Source of the DNA: Confluentibacter citreus
GTDB lineage: Bacteria > Bacteroidota > Bacteroidia > Flavobacteriales > Flavobacteriaceae
NCBI RefSeq assembly: GCF_002807055.1
Contig: NZ_NIXN01000003.1
Coordinates: forward strand, 62,001 to 126,000
Reading direction: 5' to 3'
DNA: 64,000 bases
The notes beneath the pieces are model-generated. The model was not told the origin of the DNA and ran no database searches. It worked only from the letters and a program-made list of their open reading frames with translations. This document shows, in pieces, positions 52,822 through 60,937 of this stretch; position 1 is the stretch's first letter, and each line of letters begins with the position of its first letter. The translations under genes and the position numbers were made by a program.

Positions 52822-53829
52822 ATGCAAAATAAAAAAATTGCTTATTCTATATTAGACCTTGCCATTGTATCTAAAGGACGCTCGTTGCAAGACACCTTTA
52901 ACGATTCGCTAGCATTGGCACAAGCTGCCGAGGAAGTGGGCTATACGCGCTATTGGTTGGCAGAACACCATAACTCCGATGCCATTGGTAGCAGTGCGAC
53001 GTCCATTTTAATCGGTAAGATTGCCGAAGGCACCAAGCACATCCGTGTGGGATCGGGTGGCATCATGTTACCAAACCATTCCCCATTAATCATTGCCGAA
53101 CAATTTGGCACCATGGGAATCTTATATCCCCATCGCATTGATTTGGGATTGGGACGCGCTCCGGGCACCGATAGAGAAACGGCACAAGCCATTCGCTCCG
53201 ACTTTTACGAAGCAGCGATGTCCTTTCCAGACAACGTGCAACAGATACAAAACTACTTTTCACTAGACAACCTCAACGAAAAGGTACGCGCCACCGTAGC
53301 AGAAGGCGTGGATGTACCGCTGTATATTTTAGGATCAAGCACCGATAGCGCCCATTTGGCAGCGAAAAAAGGCTTGCCTTATGCCTTTGCCAGTCATTTT
53401 GCAACGCCCCAATTACTAGCTGCGCTTGATATTTATAGACGTGAATTCCAACCAAGCGACGTCCTTGAAAAGCCCTATACCTTTGCCGGTGTTAACATCA
53501 TTGTGGCTGATACCGACGAGGAAGCGGAACGTATTTCGACCTCACTTTATAAAATGATTGTAGGCCTATTAACAGGCAAAAGGGATTTTATGCAACCTCC
53601 AACGGACATGACCGATGAGCTACGCGCTATGAAACAGCATCCTTCAGTACAACAGATGCTTAAATATACCTTTGTCGGCAATAAAGACACCGTGAACCAA
53701 CAAGTGAAAGCGTTTATTGAAGCCACACAGATTGATGAGCTCATTGCCGTGACGAATATTTATGATAGCAAGGATCGTATTACATCGTACCGTTTGTTTG
53801 CAGAAATTATGCAGGAGTTGAATGCATAA
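52822..53829 (+). CDS. LLM-class (luciferase-like) flavin-dependent oxidoreductase
   Basis: A 335-aa TIM-barrel monooxygenase-like protein of the bacterial luciferase superfamily, in the MsnO8 subgroup. Typical segments: SILDLAIVSKGRSLQDTFND, YTRYWLAEHHNSDAIGSSAT, IRVGSGGIMLPNHSPLIIAE and RIDLGLGRAPGTDRETAQAI. Substrate unknown. The gene ends within a cluster of palindromic repeats (its last two bases lie at the start of the first copy). Confidence 0.93.
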   Translation: MQNKKIAYSILDLAIVSKGRSLQDTFNDSLALAQAAEEVGYTRYWLAEHHNSDAIGSSATSILIGKIAEGTKHIRVGSGGIMLPNHSPLIIAEQFGTMGILYPHRIDLGLGRAPGTDRETAQAIRSDFYEAAMSFPDNVQQIQNYFSLDNLNEKVRATVAEGVDVPLYILGSSTDSAHLAAKKGLPYAFASHFATPQLLAALDIYRREFQPSDVLEKPYTFAGVNIIVADTDEEAERISTSLYKMIVGLLTGKRDFMQPPTDMTDELRAMKQHPSVQQMLKYTFVGNKDTVNQQVKAFIEATQIDELIAVTNIYDSKDRITSYRLFAEIMQELNA

Positions 53830-53913
53830 CGTCATTGAGAACGCAGTGAAGCAATCTCATGAGGGTGAACTACAATTAAACAGATTGCTTCGTCATACTT
53901 CCTCGCAATGACA
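53830..53913 (+). repeat. Palindromic interspersed repeat, copy
   Basis: CGTCATTGAGAACGCAGTGA left arm, loop CATGAGGGTGAACTACAATT, right arm AGATTGCTTCGTCATACTTC then CTCGCAATGAC. Same family as 50071-50226. Confidence 0.88.
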
Positions 53914-53920
53914 GTGGTCT

Positions 53921-54001
53921 CGTCATTGCGAGGCACGAAGCAATCTCATGATGGGGAACTACAATTAAACAGATTGCTTCGTCATACCTCCTCGCAATGA
54001 C
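53921..54001 (+). repeat. Palindromic interspersed repeat, copy
   Basis: CGTCATTGCGAGGCACGAAG left arm, loop CATGATGGGGAACTACAATT, right arm AGATTGCTTCGTCATACCTC then CTCGCAATGAC. Tandem with the preceding copy. Confidence 0.9.
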
Positions 54002-54007
54002 CAACCA

Positions 54008-56554
54008 TTAAAACCTAACCCTTAAACTAATATTAGGCGTTAGGCCAAGCGATTTATTATCTATTTGAATGGTGGATTCAGAATCATTTGGATCAACTTC
54101 ATAATATCTATTAATGGTGTTTTCCCTATCCAATACATTTAAAACGCCCGCCCGCAAAGAACCTTTAATATCATTTGAGAAGTTAAAATTATAATTTATG
54201 GAAGCATCCAATCGCATGAAATCGTCTAAATTATTACTATTTGGTGTGTCATAATTTACAACCGTTTGGCTACCATCTTGTATGGTTTCGTTACCAGTAA
54301 CAGGTTGTGTAAAAGGTTGTCCGCTACGCCAAATACCACCTACGGACACTTCCAAATTATCAAGCAGATTATAATTAAACGCTAATGACACAGAATGTCT
54401 TATATCTATATTATTGGGAAATTTTGATGGTGTAAACGATTCAAACTCATAATCATTAACACTATAGGTATAACTTAACCAAGTGCTGTAAGTGCTTGCC
54501 GTTTTATTAACCAAAAATTCCACCCCTTTCGCTTCATAACTCCCCGTCGCATCGATATACTGAAAATTATTATAAAACCCTTGATTGGAAGCCGTAATCC
54601 CTTCTACCCTTTTATAAAATGCTTCCACATCTAAAACCAAATTATTCTGGTTGAATTCAAACCCAAACGAGGCTTGTTTGCTTTCCGAAATGGGAATACT
54701 CTGTTCATTGGCTAAAATCCATCGTCGGTTTTCAACACCTAAAAAATCATCTTGAAAATCGACTATTTGTGTGGCGGATTGGTTTTTAAATTCCCCTTGT
54801 AATTTTAAAGCAAATTCATTAGAAAGCTTTTGTCTTAAATTTAATCTGGGTTCCATTAAAAACTTAGCAAACTTCTGAAAATAATTAGCTCTGACCCCAA
54901 ACCTAACATACGTTTGGTTGTTATTAAATTCCAGTTCACTAAAAACAGCATGGTTGAGCAAGACATCTTTTTTAGTTCTATCGTAGGACGGTGCAGAAAC
55001 GGTTGTTTGGTTAAGAATGCCTATTTCACTAAACTGGTAGCCATTTAGGAAATTCAAATGCGTGTTAAGTTTTAACTTCGTATTCATTTTAACACCTGTT
55101 TCCAGTACCTCATTCGATTGCGTTAGTTTTTGGTCGGTGTCCACTCTATAGTCAATCGCATCAACATTGTATTTGGAATAAAATGCCATGACATCCGTCG
55201 TAAATGTGTCAGTCCAAATGGCATTCCATTGAGTCCCTAAACCCATGTTTTCCTGACTTAAATTACTTGTTTTTGACTCTGATTGATCGTTATTATTGGT
55301 GTAATTTTCTTTATAATCCAGATTGTTACTGATACCAATAATGTTGGCGCGAAACTTATGGTTTTCATTCAAATCGAATAACAGTTTTGCTGTGTAATCG
55401 TAAAAGAAAAACTCTGACGACCGATTGCTTTCACTAATATTGTCGCTATTGGTGGTTAACTCACTATCTTGAAAACTACGCTCAAAATAATTATCGTAAG
55501 TAGGTGATGTAATAAAATCGGTAAACGAGCGTCTTCCAGAAAGGTGCAACGCCAGTTTTTTAGTAATGGGTATTTCCAAAAAAGCATCGGCACTTATTAA
55601 ATTAACCCCCACACCACCTTGCAATTTATGGGTCAACGCATCTTTAGTAGACATATTAATGGTGCTGGACACGCCGTCACTAAATTCACTGGAAGTACCA
55701 TTTTTTGTGACGACAACATTGTTCGTTAAATTGGGATTGTATGCTGAAATAAGTCCGAAAAAATGTCCCGAATGGTACATTTTTATGTTATCCCAAAGGA
55801 TTAAATTTTGGTCGTTTGTACCTCCCCTTACATTAATATTGGCGATACTTTCATTCACACTTTCAACACCCGGAAGTGCTTGTATGGACTGTAATATATC
55901 TGGTTCCGTAAGTCCGGGTAAAACACCGAATTTCTCTGTATTTAAAACCGTGCTTCCGTCTATGAGCTTTTGCAGACCAGTGGTTAAAAACTTGGTAATA
56001 AGCACTTGATTGAGGGTTTCCTGACTTTCTTCAAGCGCTATGGTGTTACAAATACCCTCTTCATTAAACAAAGATTCCATAGGTACTTGGTCATTTTTAA
56101 AGCCTAAATACGATATGGTTATAAATGATTTTAAAGGCACATGCTCTAACTGAAACTTACCTTGATCATCTGAAATAACACCTCTATTGGTATGGCTTAT
56201 ATAAATGGAAGCGCCAAATAAAGGTTCATTGGTTACAGCTGAAATCACCTTACCACAAACAGTCATTGTTTTATCAATCACCGATACCGTAATGTAGCGA
56301 TTATCTAATGTTTTAAAATTTAGAAGTGTTTTGCTATTTAAGTAACTTAAAGTTTGTTGAAGATTAAAATTGGCGTCTGGTTTTTCAATGGAAATGTTGA
56401 CCACATCTTCATGGGCATATGAAAATTTTACATCAAATTTAGTTTCAATGGCTATTATTAGTTCTGTTAGCGGTACCTTTTCAGAATTGGTTTGACCGAA
56501 ACAAAATTGAATAAAACATACAAGTATATAAATGATCCATTTTCTACTTTCCAT
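54008..56554 (-). CDS. TonB-dependent receptor with STN signalling domain
   Basis: An 848-aa outer-membrane receptor. Signal peptide about 1-20; STN domain about 25-95 (VPLTELIIAIETKFDVKFSY, NLQQTLSYLNSKTLLNF); carboxypeptidase-regulatory domain (GKVISAVTNEPLFGASIYIS); plug (FGVLPGLTEPDILQSIQALP, NINVRGGTNDQNLILWD) and a long barrel ending ISLRVRF. The start was set at ATG 56554, which overlaps the end of fecR by 11 bp; the open frame extends six codons upstream. The STN domain is the part that talks to the FecR anti-sigma, so this is a transducer as well as a transporter. Confidence 0.92.
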   Translation of the reverse strand: MESRKWIIYILVCFIQFCFGQTNSEKVPLTELIIAIETKFDVKFSYAHEDVVNISIEKPDANFNLQQTLSYLNSKTLLNFKTLDNRYITVSVIDKTMTVCGKVISAVTNEPLFGASIYISHTNRGVISDDQGKFQLEHVPLKSFITISYLGFKNDQVPMESLFNEEGICNTIALEESQETLNQVLITKFLTTGLQKLIDGSTVLNTEKFGVLPGLTEPDILQSIQALPGVESVNESIANINVRGGTNDQNLILWDNIKMYHSGHFFGLISAYNPNLTNNVVVTKNGTSSEFSDGVSSTINMSTKDALTHKLQGGVGVNLISADAFLEIPITKKLALHLSGRRSFTDFITSPTYDNYFERSFQDSELTTNSDNISESNRSSEFFFYDYTAKLLFDLNENHKFRANIIGISNNLDYKENYTNNNDQSESKTSNLSQENMGLGTQWNAIWTDTFTTDVMAFYSKYNVDAIDYRVDTDQKLTQSNEVLETGVKMNTKLKLNTHLNFLNGYQFSEIGILNQTTVSAPSYDRTKKDVLLNHAVFSELEFNNNQTYVRFGVRANYFQKFAKFLMEPRLNLRQKLSNEFALKLQGEFKNQSATQIVDFQDDFLGVENRRWILANEQSIPISESKQASFGFEFNQNNLVLDVEAFYKRVEGITASNQGFYNNFQYIDATGSYEAKGVEFLVNKTASTYSTWLSYTYSVNDYEFESFTPSKFPNNIDIRHSVSLAFNYNLLDNLEVSVGGIWRSGQPFTQPVTGNETIQDGSQTVVNYDTPNSNNLDDFMRLDASINYNFNFSNDIKGSLRAGVLNVLDRENTINRYYEVDPNDSESTIQIDNKSLGLTPNISLRVRF

Positions 56555-57455
56555 AGTTATATAACGTAACATTTCTACCTTCTATTTTATAACTCAATTT
56601 TAAAGGAATGGTAATGGATTGTAACGCAATATTTTTATCTGAATGTGTAAATGTTCCTGTAAATAATTGTGACCCATCCACAGCTTTATAATCAATTTTC
56701 AAGTCGTATTGCCTTTCTAATTCATTAACGACTTGGCTTAACGGAATTTTATCAAAACTTGATTCAGCTTGCAACCACGACGGATTTTCAGCATTAAAAT
56801 CACCTACAACTTGAATGGTTCCATCCAGCACTCTGAATGATTTTCCTTTGGATAATTTCAGGGTTTTATGGTTATAAGTTACTGCTACCAATCCTTCATA
56901 ACATTGAACTTCAAAGTAATTGGGGCGTTCTTTTACATTGAATTGGGTTCCTAACACTTGAACCATTCCTATGGGGGTATTTACCGTAAACTTTTGCCCT
57001 TTGCTGACTTTAAAAAAGGCCTCTCCGCTTAATTCTAAATCACGCGTATCATTCCAAGTTTTCTTATTGTACTTTAATGTAGATTGGGCATTTAAAATAA
57101 CTTCGGAAGCATCAGGCAACATGATGGTTTGGGTTTCCGCTATTTGGGTTTCAAAAGATTTTGTATTGTTGAAGAATAAAAAATAAGACGATGCTAGCAT
57201 CACCACAAAAACAGCAGCCACACGTATAAACGTTTTAAAGTTTAATGGAATGACTTTGGTTTCTTTTTTAGAACGTTTTCTTTCCTTAAAAGCAGCCAAA
57301 GCCTGCTGCGCATCCATTTTTGGTGCTTGCATTTGTGAGACATAAAAAGCTATTTTCTCTAGAGTTTCAAGGTTTTCAGATTGTTTTAAATCTTTAACTT
57401 CGTCTTCAGAAAGCTCATTATTTAACCACTTTAATATGTTATGTTCATTTTTCAT
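56544..57455 (-). CDS. FecR-family anti-sigma factor
   Basis: A 303-aa transmembrane regulator. Cytoplasmic N-terminus (ILKWLNNELSEDEVKDLKQS), one membrane helix (FIRVAAVFVVMLASSYFLFF, about 75-95), FecR domain (IMLPDASEVILNAQSTLKYN, LELSGEAFFKVSKGQKFTV, VQVLGTQFNV) and a short STN-interacting C-terminus (LTFKLSYKIEG-like region ending NVTLYNYGK). The start was set at ATG 57455; an upstream ATG at 57470 is also in frame. A copy of the candidate ECF promoter (57473-57502) lies directly before it, between it and the sigma gene. Confidence 0.93.
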   Translation of the reverse strand: MKNEHNILKWLNNELSEDEVKDLKQSENLETLEKIAFYVSQMQAPKMDAQQALAAFKERKRSKKETKVIPLNFKTFIRVAAVFVVMLASSYFLFFNNTKSFETQIAETQTIMLPDASEVILNAQSTLKYNKKTWNDTRDLELSGEAFFKVSKGQKFTVNTPIGMVQVLGTQFNVKERPNYFEVQCYEGLVAVTYNHKTLKLSKGKSFRVLDGTIQVVGDFNAENPSWLQAESSFDKIPLSQVVNELERQYDLKIDYKAVDGSQLFTGTFTHSDKNIALQSITIPLKLSYKIEGRNVTLYNYGK

Positions 57456-57472
57456 TGTATGATCCTTCAAGT

Positions 57473-57502
57473 CTTAGACAACTAACTTTAAATTTACCCT
57501 AC
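57473..57502 (-). promoter_or_regulatory. Candidate ECF-sigma promoter, copy a (fecR-receptor)
   Basis: On the minus strand GTAGGGTAAA (57502-57493), 10-bp spacer, GTTGTCTAAG (57482-57473). It ends 17 bp before the fecR ATG chosen here. Spacing is identical to the three other copies. Confidence 0.78.
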
Positions 57503-57508
57503 CTACTG

Positions 57509-58024
57509 CTAAATATTTTCTATGTGCTCCCTTAATATTTTTAAAGCACCCGTCATTCTTTTTTCGACTGCCTTTTGTGAAACGCCCAATAATTCGGCTA
57601 TTTCCCTGTATTTCATTCCGTCAATTCTGTTCAATAAAAATACCTCGCGTTGCGCATCCGTTAATAATGAGATGGCGTTTTGAAGTTTCTTTTTAAACTC
57701 TTCTTCTTCCAATAAATATTCTGGGCTTTCGTTTGTTTTGTCAATATAAGGAGCCGCTTTAGCATATTCTAAAACCACTTTATTGTGTTTAACGCTGTTT
57801 AAAAACAAATTATTAACCGTAGTAAACAAATAGGTTTTTGCTTTTGTAAAATCTATTTTGGAGCAATTTTCCCAAATTTTAGAAAATGCGTCCTGAACTA
57901 AATCCAGCGCATGATCCTTATCGCCACATTTGTAGAAAGCAAAATTACTGGCATGTTGTACATGCTCTAAATAAAAATGATTGAAATAATTTTCTTCGCA
58001 AAGTTTGGGGTTGTTAATGTCCAT
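57509..58024 (-). CDS. ECF RNA polymerase sigma factor
   Basis: A 171-aa ECF sigma factor. Region 2 shows YKCGDKDHALDLVQDAFSKI and WENCSKIDFTKAKTYLFTTV; region 4 has LLTDAQREVFLLNRIDGMKY, then REIAELLGVSQKAVEKRMTG. It is transcribed ahead of fecR and the signalling receptor, and is divergent from a membrane peptide and lipoprotein cluster. Four copies of a common 30-bp bipartite motif lie around it, which I infer to be its recognition site. The motif before fecR lies downstream of this gene, so the sigma gene itself is probably not under that promoter. Confidence 0.93.
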   Translation of the reverse strand: MDINNPKLCEENYFNHFYLEHVQHASNFAFYKCGDKDHALDLVQDAFSKIWENCSKIDFTKAKTYLFTTVNNLFLNSVKHNKVVLEYAKAAPYIDKTNESPEYLLEEEEFKKKLQNAISLLTDAQREVFLLNRIDGMKYREIAELLGVSQKAVEKRMTGALKILREHIENI

Positions 58025-58069
58025 TTAAATATGTTATCAGAGGCTGAAAATTAAAAAACATTTATAAAA

Positions 58070-58099
58070 GTAGGGTAAATATATACATAGTTGTCTTAA
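58070..58099 (+). promoter_or_regulatory. Candidate ECF-sigma promoter, copy b
   Basis: GTAGGGTAAA (58070-58079), 10-bp spacer TATATACATA, GTTGTCTTAA (58090-58099). It lies 7 bp before the ATG of the 42-aa membrane peptide, so the transcript would be nearly leaderless unless another start is used. Confidence 0.82.
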
Positions 58100-58106
58100 T
58101 GCGAAA

Positions 58107-58235
58107 ATGAAAACAAATTATTTGAAATCTGACAATATTATTAAATTCATAGAAACTCTATTAAAAATTGTACTAGTAACATCTATTTTAGCCTCCATCT
58201 ACTTAACCATAAAACTAATTTTAATATCCTGGTAG
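58107..58235 (+). CDS. 42-aa single-helix membrane peptide in the ECF regulon
   Basis: ATG-started frame MKTNYLKSDNIIKFIETLLK followed by a hydrophobic helix IVLVTSILASIYLTIKLILI. It lies between two copies of the candidate ECF promoter, and its last three bases overlap the second copy. A strong upstream promoter and a simple helical topology make it a likely real small protein. Function unknown; possible roles are modulating FecR or the sigma signalling, but that is speculation. Confidence 0.55.
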   Translation: MKTNYLKSDNIIKFIETLLKIVLVTSILASIYLTIKLILISW

Positions 58236-58261
58236 GGTAAATTTAAACCTGGTTGTCTTAA
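58232..58261 (+). promoter_or_regulatory. Candidate ECF-sigma promoter, copy c
   Basis: GTAGGGTAAA (58232-58241), spacer TTTAAACCTG, GTTGTCTTAA (58252-58261). It lies 64 bp before the 347-aa lipoprotein gene and would drive it and the following genes. Confidence 0.85.
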
Positions 58262-58325
58262 TTACAGAAAGCGAAAAAATCGCTATGAAAAAGAAAAAAA
58301 ATTAATAACCCAAAAAACTATTATC

Positions 58326-59369
58326 ATGAAAAATTTAAAATCTATTACAGCAATTTTATTAGTCACATTTTTGGCATTCACATCCTGTCAAGACGAATTG
58401 GATAGTGAGAACGGACAAAACCCTAACACGAATGCGGCAAACTCCCAAACAGCCAGCAACCTTAAACGTTCTAGTATGTATGATGGAAGCTTTGATGATT
58501 TTTTAGATGGTACATCGTGTTCATCTATATTACTTCCTGTGGTCGCTAATGTAAATGGTATCGAAGTAACTTTACTAACACAATCTGATTATCAATTGGT
58601 TTTAAACATTTTAGGTCAAATCACTAATGATAATGATATCATTACATTACAATTCCCTTTAACAGTTAAAACAAGTAATTACACGGAGGTGGTTGTTACG
58701 AATCAAGCAGAATACGATGCCCTAATTGATGCTTGTGAAACCCTTGAAAATGAAGGTAAAAATGCGATTTCTTGTATCGATATTGATTTCCCTATCACTA
58801 TTTTAACCTATAGCTTAACGCTGGAGCAAACTGGTAGCGTTGTTATTGAATCTGAGCAAGAATTATACACTTACATGAACAACTTTGGAAATAATGAACT
58901 GTTCGCTATTAAGTACCCCATTGCTGCAACCTTAAATAATGATACCGTTATATCCATAACAAGCGATTTAGATTTACAAGCAAGTATTAGTGATTGTCTA
59001 GATATTGAAGACGCTGAAGATACTGCTGAAGCTGAAGCAAAAAATCTAGAAACCATTATCGTTGATGGATCATTTAAAGTACAATCTTTTATAACTGCCG
59101 GTGTAAATAAAACCACAGATTATGCAAACTATACTATAGATTTTGCAAACGACTTAACATGTAAAGCAGTAAATGCAACTATTAGTACCGTTGAGGGCAC
59201 TTATGAAGTAACATCAGAAACAGACGTGTTTTTAGACGTAACTTTTTCTGGAAATGCAGCATTTAGTTTACTTAACCATACTTGGGAAGTAACAAGCTTT
59301 AATAATACATCCATCTCTTTAAAAAGCACAACCAATGCTGCCATAACACTGGTTTTGACCCAAATTTAG
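58326..59369 (+). CDS. Hypothetical surface lipoprotein (347 aa)
   Basis: A 347-aa lipoprotein: lipobox AFTSC with C21, Asn/Thr-rich linker, then two related beta-rich units. The repeated pattern is TLQFPLTVKTSNY.. / VVVTNQAEYDALIDACE followed by CIDIDFPITILTYSLTLEQT / SEQELYTYMNNFG, then YPIAATLNNDTVISITSDLD. Thus the same strand-helix-strand module occurs at least twice. A C-terminal beta domain (FKVQSFITAGVNKTTDYANY) resembles a lipocalin-like or META-type fold. I do not know a named family; it heads the ECF-controlled cluster. Confidence 0.8.
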   Translation: MKNLKSITAILLVTFLAFTSCQDELDSENGQNPNTNAANSQTASNLKRSSMYDGSFDDFLDGTSCSSILLPVVANVNGIEVTLLTQSDYQLVLNILGQITNDNDIITLQFPLTVKTSNYTEVVVTNQAEYDALIDACETLENEGKNAISCIDIDFPITILTYSLTLEQTGSVVIESEQELYTYMNNFGNNELFAIKYPIAATLNNDTVISITSDLDLQASISDCLDIEDAEDTAEAEAKNLETIIVDGSFKVQSFITAGVNKTTDYANYTIDFANDLTCKAVNATISTVEGTYEVTSETDVFLDVTFSGNAAFSLLNHTWEVTSFNNTSISLKSTTNAAITLVLTQI

Positions 59370-59468
59370 TATTTATTTAATTTCAGGTAGGTTGGTTTGG
59401 TTGCCAACTTGTTTTGGTGAGGCGGCTGTTGGGAAACCAGCAGCTGCTTATTTTAAAATAATAATGAC

Positions 59469-60239
59469 ATGAAAAAAATATTAAAAATAGTATGCATCGT
59501 ATTTGTTTTGGCAGCCTGCTCAAAAGATGACGATTTAAGACCGGTTGATGAAACCATTAATAAATCCGAAAACCAAAAAGCAACCGGAAGTTCCTCGAAC
59601 GATTTGCTCTCTGATCACACCTTTAAAAGTTTGGTTATTGAATTGGTTTATGTTGAAGGTTTAAAACCATCTCAAAGCAGCATTGATAATTTTGTTTCTT
59701 TTTTAAACGCCCGAACTTTTAAGCCTAATGGTATTATTGTAGAAACCAGAGCCATTGCCTCCACAGGAAAAGCATCTTATACAAATCAAGACATTATGGC
59801 TATTGAAGATGCCAACCGAACTAAATACAATACTACCAATCAAATAGCTGTTTGGGCACTTTTTATTGATGGTGCTTCTGCCAATACCACAAATTCTGGT
59901 ACTGTTTTAGGAACGGCTTATAGAAATACATCCTTTGTGATTTTTGAAGAAACCATTCAAGATTTAAGCAACAGTGCTTTTGAACCCAGCAGAAGTGTTT
60001 TAGAAACCACGGTAATCACGCACGAATTCGGGCATTTACTTGGTCTGACTAATCTAGGTTCCAATATGGTTGAAAATCATGAAGATCCAGAACATGCCAA
60101 ACATTGCAACGTAGAAAGTTGTTTGATGTATTGGGCCGCAGAAAGCGGTTCGGGATTATCAAATTTAATGGGCTCCAGCACGGCACCGCAACTTGATGCA
60201 AAATGCATTGCCGATTTGCAAGCAAACGGCGGAAAATAA
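59469..60239 (+). CDS. Archaemetzincin-like zinc metalloprotease lipoprotein
   Basis: A 256-aa lipoprotein (lipobox LAAC, C17). HEFGHLLGL at 185-193 gives the first two zinc histidines and catalytic Glu. Then HCNVESCLM at 212-220 fits the archaemetzincin pattern HCx4CxM, where the His is the third zinc ligand and the Met the Met-turn. In classical archaemetzincins this His follows the HExxHxxG immediately; here about 17 residues are inserted (NHEDPEHAKH-rich). The last CxxC of the family motif is absent. It lies ~100 bp after the first lipoprotein gene. Confidence 0.85.
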   Translation: MKKILKIVCIVFVLAACSKDDDLRPVDETINKSENQKATGSSSNDLLSDHTFKSLVIELVYVEGLKPSQSSIDNFVSFLNARTFKPNGIIVETRAIASTGKASYTNQDIMAIEDANRTKYNTTNQIAVWALFIDGASANTTNSGTVLGTAYRNTSFVIFEETIQDLSNSAFEPSRSVLETTVITHEFGHLLGLTNLGSNMVENHEDPEHAKHCNVESCLMYWAAESGSGLSNLMGSSTAPQLDAKCIADLQANGGK

Positions 60240-60269
60240 AAATCATTTAACTATTAAAAACTTAAGACA

Positions 60270-60848
60270 ATGAAAACGATTTTAAAATTCTTATTCATAC
60301 TCAGTGCAACGCTAACGATTCAAGCTCAAGCACAACAATCCAATTCAGGTATCAAAGCAGGTTATAATTTAGCCGCGGTAAGTTTTGATGGAGATACTGA
60401 AACCGGACAAAGACACGGATTTCATATTGGTTTATATGGCGAATCATTCATATCGGAAAGCACATCTTTACAAATCGAAGTTCTATACTCCCAACAAGGT
60501 TACGAATTACGGGATGACAGCGGAACATTCACCCAAAAATTGGATTACATAAATCTACCATTATTGCTAAAATTATATCCCGATGAAAACTTCTTTTTAG
60601 AAGTGGGTCCACAAGTAGGATTAGCTATTTCCCATAAGGAAGAATTTGACAGTAGCTTTAATTTGTTTGATACATCTCAAGAATTTGAACCAGATAACTT
60701 TGATTGGGGTGTTAATTTAGGAGCTGGTTTTAAAACAGACTCAGGAGTCAGTTTAGGCGTTCGCTATCACTTAGGGTTAGGAAGTGTGTATGATGAAGGC
60801 CATCCTAAAAACAGGGTTTGGCAATTTTCTCTAGGATTTGATTTTTAA
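60270..60848 (+). CDS. PorT-like small outer-membrane beta-barrel protein
   Basis: A 192-aa barrel with a signal peptide (ending IQAQAQ) and the pattern of the OMP_b-brl_2 / porin-family proteins: GIKAGYNLAAVSFDGDTETG, HGFHIGLYGESFISESTSLQ, LNLPLLLKLYP-type strand (YINLPLLLKLYPDENFFLEV), VNLGAGFKTDSGVSLGVRYH and a final strand ending WQFSLGFDF. It closes the cluster driven by copy c, 30 bp after the metalloprotease. Confidence 0.88.
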   Translation: MKTILKFLFILSATLTIQAQAQQSNSGIKAGYNLAAVSFDGDTETGQRHGFHIGLYGESFISESTSLQIEVLYSQQGYELRDDSGTFTQKLDYINLPLLLKLYPDENFFLEVGPQVGLAISHKEEFDSSFNLFDTSQEFEPDNFDWGVNLGAGFKTDSGVSLGVRYHLGLGSVYDEGHPKNRVWQFSLGFDF

Positions 60849-60879
60849 AATAAAAAATTTAAATAATCTCTAAAAAAAG

Positions 60880-60909
60880 GTAGGGTAAAACGGATATAAG
60901 GTGTCTTAA
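60880..60909 (+). promoter_or_regulatory. Candidate ECF-sigma promoter, copy d
   Basis: GTAGGGTAAA (60880-60889), 10-bp spacer, GGTGTCTTAA (60900-60909). It lies 28 bp before the His/Tyr-rich protein gene. The only difference in the conserved blocks from copies b and c is one T-to-G change. Confidence 0.83.
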
Positions 60910-60937
60910 TATTGAAAAACCATTAAAAATTCAAGTT

